From contig NZ_CP074149.1 of assembly GCF_019968765.1 (NCBI RefSeq), positions 1,922,001 to 1,986,000 on the forward strand: a stretch of DNA of 64,000 nucleotides. The letters are read 5' to 3'. A program made the position numbers and the translations under genes. The notes beneath the pieces were generated by a model. It saw nothing but the letters and a program-made list of their open reading frames with translations. It was not told the DNA's origin and did no database searches. This document shows positions 13,488-25,424 of this stretch, one piece after another. Numbering within the stretch: position 1 is the first letter of the stretch; each line of letters opens with the position of its first letter. This stretch comes from Enterobacter sp. JBIWA008. Its GTDB lineage: Bacteria; Pseudomonadota; Gammaproteobacteria; Enterobacterales; Enterobacteriaceae.

Positions 13488-14275
13488 TTCATTGTCCCCT
13501 GAGATTTTGTTTTATCACGAGCAATAAGCTGGCTGGTAACCACCAGCACCAGCGAAAACACCAGCAGTATGGTCGCCAGCGCGTTCACCTCGGGCGAGAC
13601 GCCGACTTTCACCATTGAATAGATCTTCAACGGCAGAATTTCATAGCTCGGGCCCGTCACGAAGGAGGAGACCACCACGTCATCCATCGACAGGGTGAAG
13701 CTAAGCAGCCACCCGGCCGCCACGGCAGGCATCGCCAGCGGCAGGATGATTTTACGCAGAATCGTCATCTCGCTGGCACCCAGATCTTTCGCCGCCTCCA
13801 GCATGCGCACGTCGAATCCTTTCAGGCGCGCGTAGACGGTCACCACCACAAACGGCAGGCAGAAGGTGATATGTGAGAACAGCAGCGACCAGAAGCCCAG
13901 CTGCACGCCCAGCAGCATAAACAGCACCAGCAGCGAAATTGCCATCACGATGTCCGGTGACATCATCACCACGAACAGCATGCCGCTGACGAACGGCTTA
14001 CCGCGAAAGCGGTAGCGGTACAGCGCCACGGCGGTAAGGGAGCCAATCAGCGTCGCGAAGGTGGCAGAGAAAATCGCCATCGTCAGCGAGTGCTGAGCGG
14101 CCTGCAGCAGGCTGTCATTGTTCATCAGCAGGCTGTACCAGTTGGTGGTAAAGCCCTGCCAGTTGATCCCAAAGCGCGAGCTGTTAAACGAGTTCACGAT
14201 CAAAATGATAATCGGGATATAAAGGTAAGCGTAAATGGCGGTCATAAAACCGCCGCGAAGCAGTCGACCGATCAT
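13484..14275 (-). CDS. potC: PotC, spermidine/putrescine ABC transporter permease
   Basis: PotC is a 263-residue inner-membrane permease with six TM helices and the EAA loop ([24 protein letters not shown]) that docks with PotA. It pairs with PotB. It overlaps potB and potD by 4 bp on each side, showing tight translational coupling. Confidence 0.97.
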   Translation of the reverse strand: MIGRLLRGGFMTAIYAYLYIPIIILIVNSFNSSRFGINWQGFTTNWYSLLMNNDSLLQAAQHSLTMAIFSATFATLIGSLTAVALYRYRFRGKPFVSGMLFVVMMSPDIVMAISLLVLFMLLGVQLGFWSLLFSHITFCLPFVVVTVYARLKGFDVRMLEAAKDLGASEMTILRKIILPLAMPAVAAGWLLSFTLSMDDVVVSSFVTGPSYEILPLKIYSMVKVGVSPEVNALATILLVFSLVLVVTSQLIARDKTKSQGTMK

Positions 14276-15112
14276 TCGAGTTCCACCTTCTTATTCAGCA
14301 GGCGAGAGGCTCGCCAGTAGACCAGCAGCATCAGGCCCATCACGACCGTCAGCGTAATGCTGGTGGCCGAACCGAACGGCCAGTCGCGAATGTTCAGGAA
14401 CTGGCTTTTAATGACGTTACCAATCAGCAGGTTTTTCGCCCCGCCCATCAGATCCGACACGTAGAACAAGCCCATCGCCGGAAGCATTACCAGCAGACAG
14501 CCCGCAATAATGCCGGGCATGGTCAGCGGGATAATAATGCGGATGAAGGTCTGCAGCTTGTTAGCTCCCAGATCTTTTGCCGCCTCCAGCAGCGGTTTAT
14601 CCAGCTTCTCGATGCTGGAGTAGAGCGGCATCACCATAAACGGCAGCAGGATATAGACCAGGCCGACAATCACCGCGCTCGGGGTAAACATGATGCGGAT
14701 CGGCGTATCAATCACCCCCAGCCACAGCAGAAACTCGTTGAGATAGCCTTTAGTGCTGAGGAAGATTTTCAGCCCGTAAATGCGGATCAACGAGTTGGTC
14801 CAGAACGGTACAATCAGTAAAAACAGCAGCAGCGGACGCACCTTTTGCGGCAGGCCCGCGAGGAACCATGCGAAAGGATAACCCAGCACCAGACAGGCTA
14901 GAGTGGCAATCAGCGCCATATTGAGCGAGTGCAGCAGCACGTCAAAATAGAGCGGATCGAGCAGGCGCGCGTAGTTGTCCAGCGTAAAGACCAGCTTAAC
15001 GAAGTTTGTATCGTCGCGGGTCAGGAAGCTGGTGGCAACGATCATCAGGTTGGGTAAAAAGACAAACAGCACAAGCCAACCGACGATCGTGGCGATCACC
15101 ACATTCTGGAAT

Positions 15113-15129
<17 letters not shown>
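14272..15129 (-). CDS. potB: PotB, spermidine/putrescine ABC transporter permease
   Basis: PotB is the partner permease of PotC. The start [11 protein letters not shown] at 15129 is chosen by homology with the E. coli N-terminus; a further ATG 12 bp upstream adds MCWL and is less likely. The product is 285 residues with six TM helices and an EAA motif ([20 protein letters not shown]). It overlaps the potA 3' end by 17 bp. Confidence 0.96.
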
Positions 15130-16231
<1,102 letters not shown>

Positions 16232-16453
16232 TTTTTGCGCTGTCCCATATAGACGCCTCAGGCAGCAGACTGAAGCGGGGTTTGTGTGTAACCACCTTGG
16301 TGACTCGTAATGAGGGCGGACATTCTACGGCAATCCCCTGCGATCGCCAATCCTTGTCACTGATTCATAAGCTACATTTACTAACGCATAACGATATAAA
16401 CGGAAAATATTCTCGTTTGCGGGATAAAAGTGACCTGACGCAATATTTGCGTT

Positions 16454-16467
16454 TTGATGCTTATTGA
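16454..16467 (+). promoter_or_regulatory. Possible FNR-like site upstream of pepT
   Basis: TTGAT-GCTT-ATTGA resembles the FNR consensus TTGAT-N4-ATCAA with one good half-site and a 3/5 second half. Anaerobic FNR control of pepT is known in enteric bacteria. The site lies only 32 bp from the pepT ATG, which makes its geometry doubtful. Confidence 0.25.
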
Positions 16468-16498
16468 TAATGTTGTCACAAAAAGTGAGGGTGACTGC

Positions 16499-17722
16499 AT
16501 GGATAAATTACTTGAGCGTTTTTTACAGTACGTTTCGCTGGATACCCAATCTAAACCGGGTGTTCGCCAGGTGCCGAGCACCGAAGGCCAGTGGAAGTTG
16601 TTAAACCTGCTTAAAGAGCAGCTTGACGCCATGGGGCTGGTCAACGTCACGTTAAGCGAGAAAGGCACTGTGATGGGAACGCTGCCGGCGAATGTCCAGG
16701 GAGATATTCCGGCGATTGGCTTCATCTCCCATGTCGACACCTCTCCGGATTTTAGCGGTAAACATGTGAACCCGCAGATTGTGGAAAATTACCGCGGCGG
16801 CGATATTGCGCTGGGCATTGGCGACGAAGTGCTCTCGCCCGTGATGTTCCCCGTGTTGCACCAGCTGCTGGGCCAGACGCTGATCACTACCGACGGTAAA
16901 ACGCTGCTGGGGGCGGATGACAAGGCGGGTATCGCGGAGATCATGACCGCGCTGGCGGTGCTGAAGGGCAAAAATATCCCGCACGGTGATATCCGCGTGG
17001 CCTTTACGCCGGACGAAGAGGTCGGCAAGGGCGCTAAGCACTTCGACGTGGAGGCCTTTAACGCGCAGTGGGCCTATACCGTTGACGGCGGCGGCGTCGG
17101 TGAACTGGAGTATGAAAACTTCAACGCCGCGTCCGTCACGATCAAAATTGTCGGCAACAACGTTCACCCCGGTTCGGCGAAAGGCGTCATGGTGAACGCG
17201 CTGTCGCTGGCGTCACGAATTCATGCGGAAGTCCCGGCGGAAGAGAGCCCTGAACAGACCGAAGGGTATGAAGGTTTCTATCATCTGACCAGCATCAAAG
17301 GCACCGTGGACAGCGCGCAGATGCACTACATCATCCGCGATTTCGACCGCAAAGCCTTTGAGGCCCGCAAGCGTAAGATGATGGAGATCGCCAAGAAGGT
17401 CGGTAAAGGATTACACCCTGATTGCTATATTGAGCTGATCATTGAAGACAGCTATTACAACATGCGCGAGAAGGTGATGGCGCATCCGCACATTCTCGAT
17501 ATCGCCCAGCAGGCGATGCGCGACTGCGATATTGAACCGCAGCTGAAGCCGATTCGCGGCGGTACCGACGGTTCTCAGCTGTCGTTTATGGGGCTGCCGT
17601 GCCCGAACCTGTTTACCGGTGGCTATAACTACCATGGCAAGCATGAGTTTGTGACGCTGGAAGGGATGGAAAAAGCGGTGAAGGTGATAGTGCGGATAGC
17701 GGAGTTGACCGCGAAGCGGTAA
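16499..17722 (+). CDS. pepT: PepT, peptidase T (tripeptidase)
   Basis: PepT is a cytoplasmic M20-family zinc aminotripeptidase. The start at 16499 ([19 protein letters not shown]) follows a GTGAGGG ribosome binding site and gives 407 residues, close to the E. coli 408; the longer frame from 16454 is rejected. Metal and catalytic motifs are visible: [29 protein letters not shown] and the C-terminal YNYHGKHEF. It is divergent from potA and convergent with roxA. Confidence 0.97.
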   Translation: MDKLLERFLQYVSLDTQSKPGVRQVPSTEGQWKLLNLLKEQLDAMGLVNVTLSEKGTVMGTLPANVQGDIPAIGFISHVDTSPDFSGKHVNPQIVENYRGGDIALGIGDEVLSPVMFPVLHQLLGQTLITTDGKTLLGADDKAGIAEIMTALAVLKGKNIPHGDIRVAFTPDEEVGKGAKHFDVEAFNAQWAYTVDGGGVGELEYENFNAASVTIKIVGNNVHPGSAKGVMVNALSLASRIHAEVPAEESPEQTEGYEGFYHLTSIKGTVDSAQMHYIIRDFDRKAFEARKRKMMEIAKKVGKGLHPDCYIELIIEDSYYNMREKVMAHPHILDIAQQAMRDCDIEPQLKPIRGGTDGSQLSFMGLPCPNLFTGGYNYHGKHEFVTLEGMEKAVKVIVRIAELTAKR

Positions 17723-17723
17723 G

Positions 17724-17753
17724 AAAAAGCCCGGTGCCGAAGTGCCACCGGGC
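17724..17753 (-). terminator. Intrinsic terminator of roxA
   Basis: An 8-bp stem GCCCGGTG/CACCGGGC (17729-17736 with 17746-17753) is followed on the minus strand by TTTTTCTT. It lies 12 bp beyond the roxA stop and directly after pepT, so it terminates roxA and perhaps pepT. Confidence 0.8.
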
Positions 17754-17764
17754 ATTAGAGCGAC

Positions 17765-18886
17765 TTAGTCCTCAAAGAACCAGTACCCGCTGTTGACGAG
17801 CGCGGCCAGCATCGCGAGGAAGGAAGGATCTTCCAGCGCATCGCCAAAGGTGTCGGCAGTCAGCACCAGATGGCTGGCAATAGCTTCCAGCGCCGGTCGG
17901 TGCGGAGAGTCCAGCTTCTCGCCGTTGACGAACACCTCCTCACCTATGCGCAGCACGCGCAACCCGCCCAGACGCGTCAGCCTGTCGCCCTGCTGAAGCG
18001 CATCATAAATCTCGTCAGCCTGATAAGGCGGCTCCGGTGGCGCGACGTCCAGCTCATGACGAGACTGGCTAATAAACTCACCAAACCACTGTCTGAAATG
18101 TTCCGGCTCGTTGATCAAATCCAGCATCATGCCGCGCAGCTTATCCAGTTCTTCTGGCAGAATATCCGCGGGATGCTCGCGCGAAGGCACATCAGGATCG
18201 CTGTAACGATAGCTGCCCAGCTCGCGTTGCAGAACATAGTCGGCAAATCCGCTGATCATTTCGCGGCCGCTTGGCGCGCGGAACCCCACGGAGTAGTTGA
18301 GTGAATTTTCCAGGGAGTAGCCTTCGTGAGGGAATCCCGGCGGAATGTAGAGAATATCACCCGGCTCCAGCTCTTCGTCGATAATCCCTTCAAACGGGTC
18401 AACCTGAAGCAGGTCCGGATGCGGACAGTGCTGCTTCATCGGCACTTTTTCACCAACGCGCCAGCGGCGACGGCCCGTACCCTGAATGATAAATACGTCG
18501 TACTGGTCCAGATGTGGACCGACGCCGCCGCCCGGCACGGAGAAGGAGATCATCAGGTCGTCCATGCGCCAGTCGGGCAGGGCACGGAACGGGCGCATTA
18601 AGGCGGTAGTTGGCTCGTGCCAGTGGTTGACCGCCTGCACCAACAGCGACCAGTTGTTTTCACCGAGGTGATCGTAGCTTTCGAAAGGACCGTGGCTAAC
18701 CTGCCATTTCCCGTCCTGGTGGCTGACCAGACGGCTGTCGACTTCGTTTTCCATGGCCAGACCAGCCAGTTCGTCAGGCGAGATAGGGTCGACAAAATTG
18801 CTGAATCCGCGTTTCAGAACCACCGGGCGTTTTTGCCAGTAACGTTCAATAAACTCGGGCCAGTTAAGCGTTAAGTGATAATCCAT
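17765..18886 (-). CDS. roxA: RoxA (YcfD), ribosomal protein uL16 arginine hydroxylase
   Basis: RoxA is a 2-oxoglutarate/Fe(II) JmjC oxygenase that hydroxylates an arginine of ribosomal protein uL16. The 373-residue product matches the enteric length. Iron ligands H125 and D127 are seen in GPHLDQYDVF, and the distal histidine in GFPHEGYS. The C-terminal part forms the dimerisation and winged-helix region. It lies between pepT and phoQ as in E. coli, and a terminator follows. Confidence 0.95.
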   Translation of the reverse strand: MDYHLTLNWPEFIERYWQKRPVVLKRGFSNFVDPISPDELAGLAMENEVDSRLVSHQDGKWQVSHGPFESYDHLGENNWSLLVQAVNHWHEPTTALMRPFRALPDWRMDDLMISFSVPGGGVGPHLDQYDVFIIQGTGRRRWRVGEKVPMKQHCPHPDLLQVDPFEGIIDEELEPGDILYIPPGFPHEGYSLENSLNYSVGFRAPSGREMISGFADYVLQRELGSYRYSDPDVPSREHPADILPEELDKLRGMMLDLINEPEHFRQWFGEFISQSRHELDVAPPEPPYQADEIYDALQQGDRLTRLGGLRVLRIGEEVFVNGEKLDSPHRPALEAIASHLVLTADTFGDALEDPSFLAMLAALVNSGYWFFED

Positions 18887-18977
18887 ATTTTTTTATTCCG
18901 CAGGCTCTTACTGACTCGGATTATAACGGAAGCTCAGCCCCCCGGCTGCGAGATCCTCGCATTTTTCACATAACGGG

Positions 18978-20441
18978 TTAACTATCGTTCAGTGTGGGCT
19001 GCTGGCGGCCAAAAATAACCTCCATTCTGGCGCCGCCCAGCAAGCTTTCGCTGGTTTCGATTTTTCCGTCGTACTGGTCGACAATTTCACGGGCGACGGC
19101 TAATCCGACGCCCTGGCCAGGACGTAGCGTATCGGCGCGCTGACCGCGATCGAACACCACGTCACGCTTATTGCGCGGGATCCCCGGGCCATCATCCTCA
19201 ACGATAATATGCAGTTCGGTTTCCGTCTGGCGCGCAGACACTTCCACGAACTCCAGGCAGTATTTGCAGGCGTTATCCAGCAGGTTACCCATCACTTCCA
19301 TGAAGTCATTTTTTTCACCCACAAAGCTTATCTCTGGCGAGATATCGAGGCTGATGTTCACCCCTTTACGCTGATACACCTTGTTGAGGGCTGACGTGAG
19401 GTTATCCAGGAGCGGGGCTACCGGGTGCAGCTCGCGGCTCAGGAGCGCGCTGCCGGAACGCATGCTGGCGCGGTGCAGATAATAGCCAATTTGCTGGGAA
19501 ATACGGCTGATCTGCTCCAGCATCACCGGCTCGGCATCATCCACGCTCAGCTTCGAACTGCGCATTGAACGCAGGGTACTTTGCATGACGGCCAGCGGGG
19601 TTTTCAGGCTGTGGGTCAGGTCGGTGAGGGTGGTACGGTATTTATCGTAGCGTTCGCGTTCACTTTTCAGCAGGCGGTTGAGGTTACGCACCAGGCTGGT
19701 GAGCTCCCGGGTGGTTTCCGGGTTCAGCTTTTCGCGATGATGTTCTTCCAGCTCGCGTACCTCGCGGGCCAGAGATTCAATTGGCCGCAGGCTCCACCAG
19801 GCCGCCACCCACAGCAGCGGGATCACCAGCAGCAGATTGGCGGCAAGAACATACACGAACCAGCTCCAGACCTTATAAGAGCGTTTTAGCTCAACCGGAA
19901 TGGTGTCGATCACCACAATGGTCAGCTGCGGCATGTTCATTGTCGCAGGGTAAATATTGATCGCTACGGAGTGCGTCATCTCCGTCTCGGCATCATCAGC
20001 GCGAATTTCATTGAGCTTCTGCTGCATAGAGCGATCTTCGCGGATCAGCGTGCTGGTGGTATTGAGATCGGCTTCAATCTCATGAAACCCGTTAGTTTTA
20101 AGCCACTCCGGACGAATGCTTTTGACCAGCCAGGGGATGTCGCGCTGCGCCCACAGTAACTTTCCCTTTTCGTTATAAATCAGGGCTAGAGTAGGGCTCT
20201 GCTGATTCAGGTTTTCCGGCATTTCGACGGTGATTCGGTTGTTTTCCCACTTCGCCAGGGTATAAAAAAGATTGCTTTCGCCGCGCAACAGCCGAAAGGT
20301 GGTTTTATCAAAGCTGACGCTGTAGCCCACCAGGGCGACCATGCCGTAGGAGAGCGACAGCACCAGCACGACGGCGGCTGTTGCCAGTAAGAAACGAACC
20401 CGCAGCGAGAGGGGCAGAATGTGGCGTAAAATCCGTCTCAT
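18978..20441 (-). CDS. phoQ: PhoQ, Mg2+/antimicrobial-peptide sensor kinase
   Basis: PhoQ is the inner-membrane sensor that phosphorylates PhoP at low Mg2+, acid pH or with cationic peptides. The 487 residues comprise TM1 (about 17-39), a periplasmic PDC sensor with an acidic patch (RADDAETEM), TM2 near 190-215, HAMP, and DHp with the phospho-histidine in [14 protein letters not shown]. The ATPase domain carries N ([10 protein letters not shown]), G1 (DDGPGIP) and G2 (GQGVGLAVA) boxes. The start abuts the phoP stop, so the two genes form one operon. Expression is likely altered by prophage 1 (see findings). Confidence 0.97.
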   Translation of the reverse strand: MRRILRHILPLSLRVRFLLATAAVVLVLSLSYGMVALVGYSVSFDKTTFRLLRGESNLFYTLAKWENNRITVEMPENLNQQSPTLALIYNEKGKLLWAQRDIPWLVKSIRPEWLKTNGFHEIEADLNTTSTLIREDRSMQQKLNEIRADDAETEMTHSVAINIYPATMNMPQLTIVVIDTIPVELKRSYKVWSWFVYVLAANLLLVIPLLWVAAWWSLRPIESLAREVRELEEHHREKLNPETTRELTSLVRNLNRLLKSERERYDKYRTTLTDLTHSLKTPLAVMQSTLRSMRSSKLSVDDAEPVMLEQISRISQQIGYYLHRASMRSGSALLSRELHPVAPLLDNLTSALNKVYQRKGVNISLDISPEISFVGEKNDFMEVMGNLLDNACKYCLEFVEVSARQTETELHIIVEDDGPGIPRNKRDVVFDRGQRADTLRPGQGVGLAVAREIVDQYDGKIETSESLLGGARMEVIFGRQQPTLNDS

Positions 20442-21116
20442 TTAGCGTAATTCGAACAGGTAGCCCTGACCGCGGACGGTGGTAATCACATCCTGCGGAT
20501 ACTGCGCCTGAATTTTCTTGCGCAAGCGTCCCATCAGCACGTCAATGGTATGGCTCTCGCGAAGTTCAGCATCAGGATAAAGCTGGAGCATTAAGGAATC
20601 TTTGCTCACCACTTTGCCATTGTTACGGATCAGCGTTTCCATGATGGTGTATTCGAAGGCGGTGAGCTTGATCACTTCATCATTGATTGCTAATTCCCGG
20701 CGGGAGAGATCGACCTGGAAAGGCGGGATGGAAATAACCTGTGAAGCCAGCCCGCTGTTGCGGCGTAACAGCGCCTGCATACGCGCCGCTACCTCTTCAA
20801 TATGAAACGGCTTGGTGACGTAATCATCTGCACCCGCGCTGAGCACTTCAACTTTATCCTGCCAGCCTTCACGGGCGGTCAGAACCAGAACCGGCAGGGA
20901 GACATCGTGACTGCGCCAGCGGCGAATTAGCGACAGACCGTCTTCGTCAGGCAACCCTAAATCGACAATGGCGATATCCGGCAGGTGCTCATTGAGATAA
21001 TAATCGGCTTCTTTTGCATCTTCAGCATCGTCCACCTGATGTCCCATCTCCTGAAGCTGAACCTTCAGGTGATGACGTAGCAATGCGTTATCCTCAACAA
21101 CCAGTACGCGCATCAT
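20442..21116 (-). CDS. phoP: PhoP, response regulator
   Basis: PhoP is the OmpR-family regulator of Mg2+ homeostasis and LPS remodelling. It has a receiver domain (phospho-acceptor D in [12 protein letters not shown] in VTKPFH) and a winged-helix DNA-binding domain ending [15 protein letters not shown]. Two tandem ATGs (21116 and 21113) follow a GGGAG site; E. coli uses the equivalent of the second (223 aa). The native upstream region is interrupted 29 bp before the first ATG by the left end of prophage 1, which removes the PhoP box. Confidence 0.97.
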   Translation of the reverse strand: MMRVLVVEDNALLRHHLKVQLQEMGHQVDDAEDAKEADYYLNEHLPDIAIVDLGLPDEDGLSLIRRWRSHDVSLPVLVLTAREGWQDKVEVLSAGADDYVTKPFHIEEVAARMQALLRRNSGLASQVISIPPFQVDLSRRELAINDEVIKLTAFEYTIMETLIRNNGKVVSKDSLMLQLYPDAELRESHTIDVLMGRLRKKIQAQYPQDVITTVRGQGYLFELR

Positions 21117-21144
21117 CTCTTCTCCCTAAATAATTGGTATGAAT

Positions 21145-21163
21145 AGTTTAACGCTGATTATGT
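21145..21163. repeat. attL core of prophage 1
   Basis: The 19-bp core AGTTTAACGCTGATTATGT is identical to 35008-35026. Bases immediately outside differ (T/C on the left, A/T on the right). On the minus strand the core carries CATAAT, the likely -10 of the phoP P1 promoter. Confidence 0.9.
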
Positions 21164-21186
21164 AGTTTGAAACCAGCGTCATGAAA

Positions 21187-22475
21187 TTAAATGACTTTTT
21201 TAATGCTACCAGTGCCTTGGGGGCGTCTTGGGGGCATTGCAGTCGGCATCTGATTATTCAGCATATTGACCTGATCCTGGTTCATATCTCCAATCCACTT
21301 CGAGTAAACCTCGTACACCATACGCGCATCCTCATGGCCCATCTGGCTGGCGATAAAGGAAGGGTTAGCACCGGCCATAAGTGTCCAGCAGGCGTAAGTG
21401 TGTCGCGACTGATAGGGATTTCTTTCACGTATACCGGAAAGTTTAATGCCCCGTTTCCATCCATACGAAATCGAGTTTTTGGAAAGATACCGGTTCTTGC
21501 CCGACGCACACCTCTCAGGAGAAAAAACGAAACGTAGATTCTGCGTTTCGGTTTTGCCAAGCTCCCGATGATGGAAGATGATTTGCTGCCTGGGACTATT
21601 GCCGGTGATTTCGTACTGCTCCTTCAACGCATCAAGGGCAGGCTTCAGCAGAGTTATCGTTCTTATCCCGGCATCAGTTTTGGGCGGCACAAACAACCCT
21701 TTATTCGTCAAGCTTCTGGAAACGTGAATTTCACCTTTCTTCAGGTCGATATCCTCCCATGCCAGAGCACAAACCTCACCTGGCCTCATTCCTGTATGGA
21801 CAGACACAATAATGATTAAAACCCACTTGCGAGGGAGGAGAGCAATTAACGCATGATACTCATGAAGTAAAAGCGGATCAGGATCTGCCTTTGATAGCTT
21901 GAGCCTCGATACTCCCTCATAAGGAGCGTGTAATATAAACTGGCTTCTGTTCGCAAGCTTCAGCATTTCTGATAAAACCGCCATCTGTTTATTGACTGTT
22001 GAGGGCGCGCGTCCCTTTTTAACCAGATTAGGCATTGAAGGGTTTAATACACTGCCGGTCAGCAGCTCTTTACGGTAATTCAGGATGTCGGCGTGCTGAA
22101 TATCAGCCAGGGGAGTATTTTCTCCCACCACGCGCTTCAGGGTGTTAACTGCAGATGTGAGAGAGTGCAGTGTTGCCCCTGAAACCTCCAGCGCTTTTGT
22201 ATCAATGAAAAAATCGCTCAGCTCTTTAAACGTCGTGATCCGCTTAGTTGATGAGAATTTTTAAGAGCCTTCGATTCAGGGAAGCGCGCCGCGTAGTCGA
22301 ACTGGCCGAACTGGATCTCACTCACGATGACGGCGCGAAGGTTTCCAGCCTTCTTGATGTTGCTGCTGTTAACCACCCAGCCACGGAGAACTTCACGGCA
22401 GCGAATGCCGCGATAGGTAAACGTGATCCTGATTTTTCCGTTATGAAGTTCAACGCCGGTTGGAAAGTTCATCAT
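21187..22475 (-). pseudogene. int: Prophage 1 tyrosine integrase, frameshifted
   Basis: The N-terminal part (start at 22475, [19 protein letters not shown]) and the C-terminal catalytic part are in different frames. The C-terminal frame has HTGMRPGEVCAL, SRHTYACW, MGHEDARMVYEVYSKW and ends at 21187. The switch lies near the A run at 22258-22262 (minus strand AAAAA). One extra A would join them as KALKKFSSTKRITTFKEL, which reads smoothly. If genuine, the frameshift would lock the prophage in place; if it is a homopolymer error, int is a ~429-residue intact integrase. The gene runs towards phoP and the adjacent attL with no obvious terminator between. Confidence 0.85.
21217..21236. repeat. Arm-type integrase sites, left end of prophage 1
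   Basis: Two copies of TTGGGGGC(G/A), at 21217-21225 and 21228-21236, lie inside the 3' end of int. They match four similar copies near attR (34853-34901), as expected for arm-type binding sites of a tyrosine integrase. Confidence 0.55.
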
Positions 22476-22687
22476 GCTTCCTGAATAAATCTATTAATCA
22501 GCGGGAAGTTGTACCAGACCAAAGCGCGTTTGCTCTCTCCGCCGGGTACCGCGGGTACTCGCTTAAAATGAACCCCTTCAATCCAGCTTCCGAGGCGATA
22601 AGCTTTTATTTGCCTGTCATCCAGCCCCGTTTTCTCAGTCAGCCTTCCCGCCACCATCCACTCTTCATCAAAAATGATTTGCGCCAT
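22472..22687 (-). CDS. Excisionase-like protein (DUF1233 type)
   Basis: The 71-residue product starts [14 protein letters not shown] at 22687, with GGAG 6 nt upstream. An earlier ATG (22699) itself contains the ribosome binding site and is rejected. The sequence ([22 protein letters not shown]) is of the small winged-helix excisionase type found beside integrases of SfV/HK022-like phages. Its stop overlaps the int start. Its role would be to direct excision together with Int. Confidence 0.75.
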   Translation of the reverse strand: MAQIIFDEEWMVAGRLTEKTGLDDRQIKAYRLGSWIEGVHFKRVPAVPGGESKRALVWYNFPLINRFIQEA

Positions 22688-22748
22688 GCTTAACTCCATG
22701 ACACCGCCACGATACTGTAGCGGCAGATAGTATATTGATTGCCAAAAA

Positions 22749-22988
22749 TCACCGGCTAAGCCCTGGGAGACATTGCAGATGTCGGGCCCGGCTCATTGCC
22801 GTGGCCACGTAACTACGTGGGCGGTTTACAACCTCAACCGTAATTTTTCTCCCCTGGATCCTGACGGTGTAAAACGTCTGTTTGTCGCTGCGACCATGCT
22901 CGCCATATTTCTCAAAATGGCATTTAAGCGCGGCGGCACATGCTGGCCCGCCGATGCTGTCTTTCGCGCTGCGATTAATCAGACGCAT
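22749..22988 (-). CDS. DUF4060-like small phage protein
   Basis: The 79-residue protein (starts [19 protein letters not shown]; later [18 protein letters not shown]) resembles DUF4060 proteins of early operons in enteric phages, which have no established function. Its start overlaps the upstream gene by 14 bp, so it belongs to the leftward early operon. Confidence 0.6.
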   Translation of the reverse strand: MRLINRSAKDSIGGPACAAALKCHFEKYGEHGRSDKQTFYTVRIQGRKITVEVVNRPRSYVATAMSRARHLQCLPGLSR

Positions 22989-23268
22989 TGATAAAGTTCC
23001 TGACCAGCGCTGATTCCATCCTCCTGATGCAGTCGCGTATTCTCGTCATCTGGACTTCGGGAAACTGGCTTTTCCCCATTTCCTCCAGCACGCTGACAAG
23101 ATGGTGATCTTGTGCCTTGGCGGCCAGAACGCGAGCGCAAGCACGTAGCGATTCACCAATACGGCGTTTTTCTATGGCTGCAAACGCGCGGCACAGCTCC
23201 AGAGTTACCATCGTGTCCGGGAATTCCGCATACCTGGTATTGGCGATGACTTCCTTTGCTTTGTTCAC
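22975..23268 (-). CDS. Hypothetical early phage protein
   Basis: I do not recognise this 97-residue protein. It starts [16 protein letters not shown] and is predicted mostly helical, rich in Arg, with several Cys. It overlaps the RecE-like gene upstream by 4 bp (stop/start overlap) and the DUF4060-like gene downstream, as is typical for a leftward early operon. Confidence 0.6.
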   Translation of the reverse strand: MNKAKEVIANTRYAEFPDTMVTLELCRAFAAIEKRRIGESLRACARVLAAKAQDHHLVSVLEEMGKSQFPEVQMTRIRDCIRRMESALVRNFINASD

Positions 23269-24896
23269 TCTGCAACCTCCTGCTGACTGACAACGCTGCG
23301 GGCAAGTCCGGCGGCCATAGCCGGTAATTCCTCATATTGATTGCAGTATGCTGGGTTGGAACATAAGCCCTGCAGCGCTGCAATGGTCAGCTGCTGCAGG
23401 TAGGTAACAGAAGAAAGCGGACCGTTTGTTTCAGGTGCTGGTTCGGGCTCTGCTTTGGGATTTGCAGTAACGGTCGGCGGATCGAGTACGATAGATTTTG
23501 GTGGTTCCGGTCGTCGGTATTCCACGATCGCATCAAGCGCTATTTTCTGGCGTTCACTTTGATCATCAGACCATTGATCAAGGATGCAGGCTGCAACCAT
23601 TTGAATCTCATCAATTTCAAAATCGGGAGAGAGACAAAATTCAGTATCTGCAATATCTGTGATCATTAAATCTATGAGATGCGCGACCGGATGCCCTGTA
23701 CGCAATACATCACTTTCGGATTCCTTAAGAGACAGTTCCCGAGTGCGACCCGACATAAGATCGTTAAGGGCGTAGGCAATTTCTATTTCCCGCTCGCTCA
23801 TTTCCGGACGATTTTCCGTTTTTTCGACTTCATTTGAGGGGGAATTACTAATCAGTGCATAAACAGAGAAGACTCCGCCGCCCAGGTTCTCCACACGTGG
23901 CTGTTCACTTGCTTGCTTTTCTGGGGCTGAGCTCTGAGCGAATGCCTCATTGAGTTCTTTGTCGAGCTGTGCAGCTTTGCCCGGGCAAACTGCTGGTAGC
24001 TCAGTTTCACCCAGTACAGGCGGTTTGGTTTCATCATGGGAAGCATTCTCTTTGATGGCTTGTGGCATAGGTGAAGAGGACCGGCCGCAGGCAATATCGA
24101 CGATCAACGGGTCAGGGTTCGCATGATCTGATTCGGTCATGACGCGATTGAAGTATTCACGATGCTTAACATGGTCTTTCCAGATATCCTCCGGCGCGGT
24201 TTTAACGACAGCGATATTCATCGCGCGCGAGAAGTCCAGCCCGCCAGGCGTGGTTATAAACATGCGGTACCATGCATTAAATTCTTCATTGATGCCTGAC
24301 AGGCGTATCTTCTCAGCCTGCTGATATAACGGCATGTCGACTGTGTAGATGTTGAATTCACTTTCACGCGCCAGCAGGCCTAAAGCGATTTCGTTACCCA
24401 GGCTATCTTTGCTGTGCTTGAAATTGCGGTCTGTAGGCGTGCCGGTGCACAGGCGAGCGCCTGAGTCAGTGTGAACAACATCCGCTCCTTGATTATCGGG
24501 ACTGGCAGCCTGCGGGCGCTTATCTACCGGAGTGTCAATCCATTTAGCGATCTGCTTTTTGATATCCGGCCACTGTGCAGAATCTTTTGTGTTCTCACGT
24601 ACCCATGCGAGCAGCTGCTCCTGCCGTTCCGGCGCCAGCGCCAGCGCGCGGGTCTCTTTCGCCAGTGCTTCTGCCAGTTCGCGGGTGAAGCTGGTGGCGT
24701 CGTCGTTCACCAGGTCGACAATCTGGCCGTACTGCGCCGCGGTGATTTCAGATACCGGGCCAAACAGCGCCAGAACCGAACAATCAATCGACTCTTCACC
24801 TACCAGTTCGTAACCATCCTCCCCGTCAGTGAGATCGATATTAAATGCAGCAAAGCACCAGCCTGCTGATTTGTTCGGACGGGCCAGCATGTCCAT
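23265..24896 (-). CDS. RecE-like (exodeoxyribonuclease VIII-type) protein without nuclease domain, probably 5'-truncated
   Basis: The 543 residues shown begin at an internal ATG ([13 protein letters not shown]). The frame stays open upstream to about 24960, reading [17 protein letters not shown], and meets the terminase remnant there. The middle part ([30 protein letters not shown]) parallels the RecE-like protein of prophage 2. The product ends naturally (stop overlaps the next start) with no RecB-type or DEDD nuclease motifs. It may be a RecE N-terminal-type protein, or its 5' end may have been fused by the deletion. Enzymatic activity is not supported. Confidence 0.6.
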   Translation of the reverse strand: MDMLARPNKSAGWCFAAFNIDLTDGEDGYELVGEESIDCSVLALFGPVSEITAAQYGQIVDLVNDDATSFTRELAEALAKETRALALAPERQEQLLAWVRENTKDSAQWPDIKKQIAKWIDTPVDKRPQAASPDNQGADVVHTDSGARLCTGTPTDRNFKHSKDSLGNEIALGLLARESEFNIYTVDMPLYQQAEKIRLSGINEEFNAWYRMFITTPGGLDFSRAMNIAVVKTAPEDIWKDHVKHREYFNRVMTESDHANPDPLIVDIACGRSSSPMPQAIKENASHDETKPPVLGETELPAVCPGKAAQLDKELNEAFAQSSAPEKQASEQPRVENLGGGVFSVYALISNSPSNEVEKTENRPEMSEREIEIAYALNDLMSGRTRELSLKESESDVLRTGHPVAHLIDLMITDIADTEFCLSPDFEIDEIQMVAACILDQWSDDQSERQKIALDAIVEYRRPEPPKSIVLDPPTVTANPKAEPEPAPETNGPLSSVTYLQQLTIAALQGLCSNPAYCNQYEELPAMAAGLARSVVSQQEVAE

Positions 24897-24971
24897 CCCG
24901 TTAGGCCGTTCGCGAGCTGCGCCGCCACAAGCATCTGCTGGAGGGGTTACCAGTCCTTTGTTAATCAGGGA

Positions 24972-25424
24972 GTGCTGGTTCCATCGGACGGTGCAGAAGT
25001 GGATTACCGCCTTATTTACGAAGCGATCCTGAAATTACGTGAAACCGTGAAAATAGCGGCGAGCCCGATTGACCCCTATGGCGCAACCGGACTGTCTCAC
25101 ATGTTGCAGGATGAAGGGCTGGAGCCCGTCACCATTACCCAGAACTACACCAACATGAGCGACCCGATGCGAGAGATTGAGGCTGCGATTGCTGCTGGCC
25201 GCTTCCATCACGACGGCAATCCGCTGATGACCTGGTGCATATCAAACGTGGTCGGCAAATATTTACCAGGTAGTGACGATGTTGTTCGCCCGGTAAAAGA
25301 GGGCGCAGGCAACAAAATCGATGGTGCAGTTGGCCTGATGATGGGTGTTGGCCGCGCAATGCTGAATGAGCCGAAAGACTTCCTTTCTAACCTCAATCCT
25401 GATGAGGACCTGTTATTCCTGTGA
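24972..25424 (+). pseudogene. Large terminase subunit remnant (C-terminal part)
   Basis: About 150 codons match the C-terminal nuclease-domain end of HK97-type large terminases ([47 protein letters not shown]). The ATPase domain and the small subunit are absent. The left edge abuts the 5' side of the RecE-like gene, so this is a deletion scar joining the early region directly to the packaging genes. Confidence 0.75.

Noticed and set aside
24139..24869. Plus-strand open frames over the RecE-like gene of prophage 1.
   Set aside because: Compositional shadows without ribosome binding sites or domain content.
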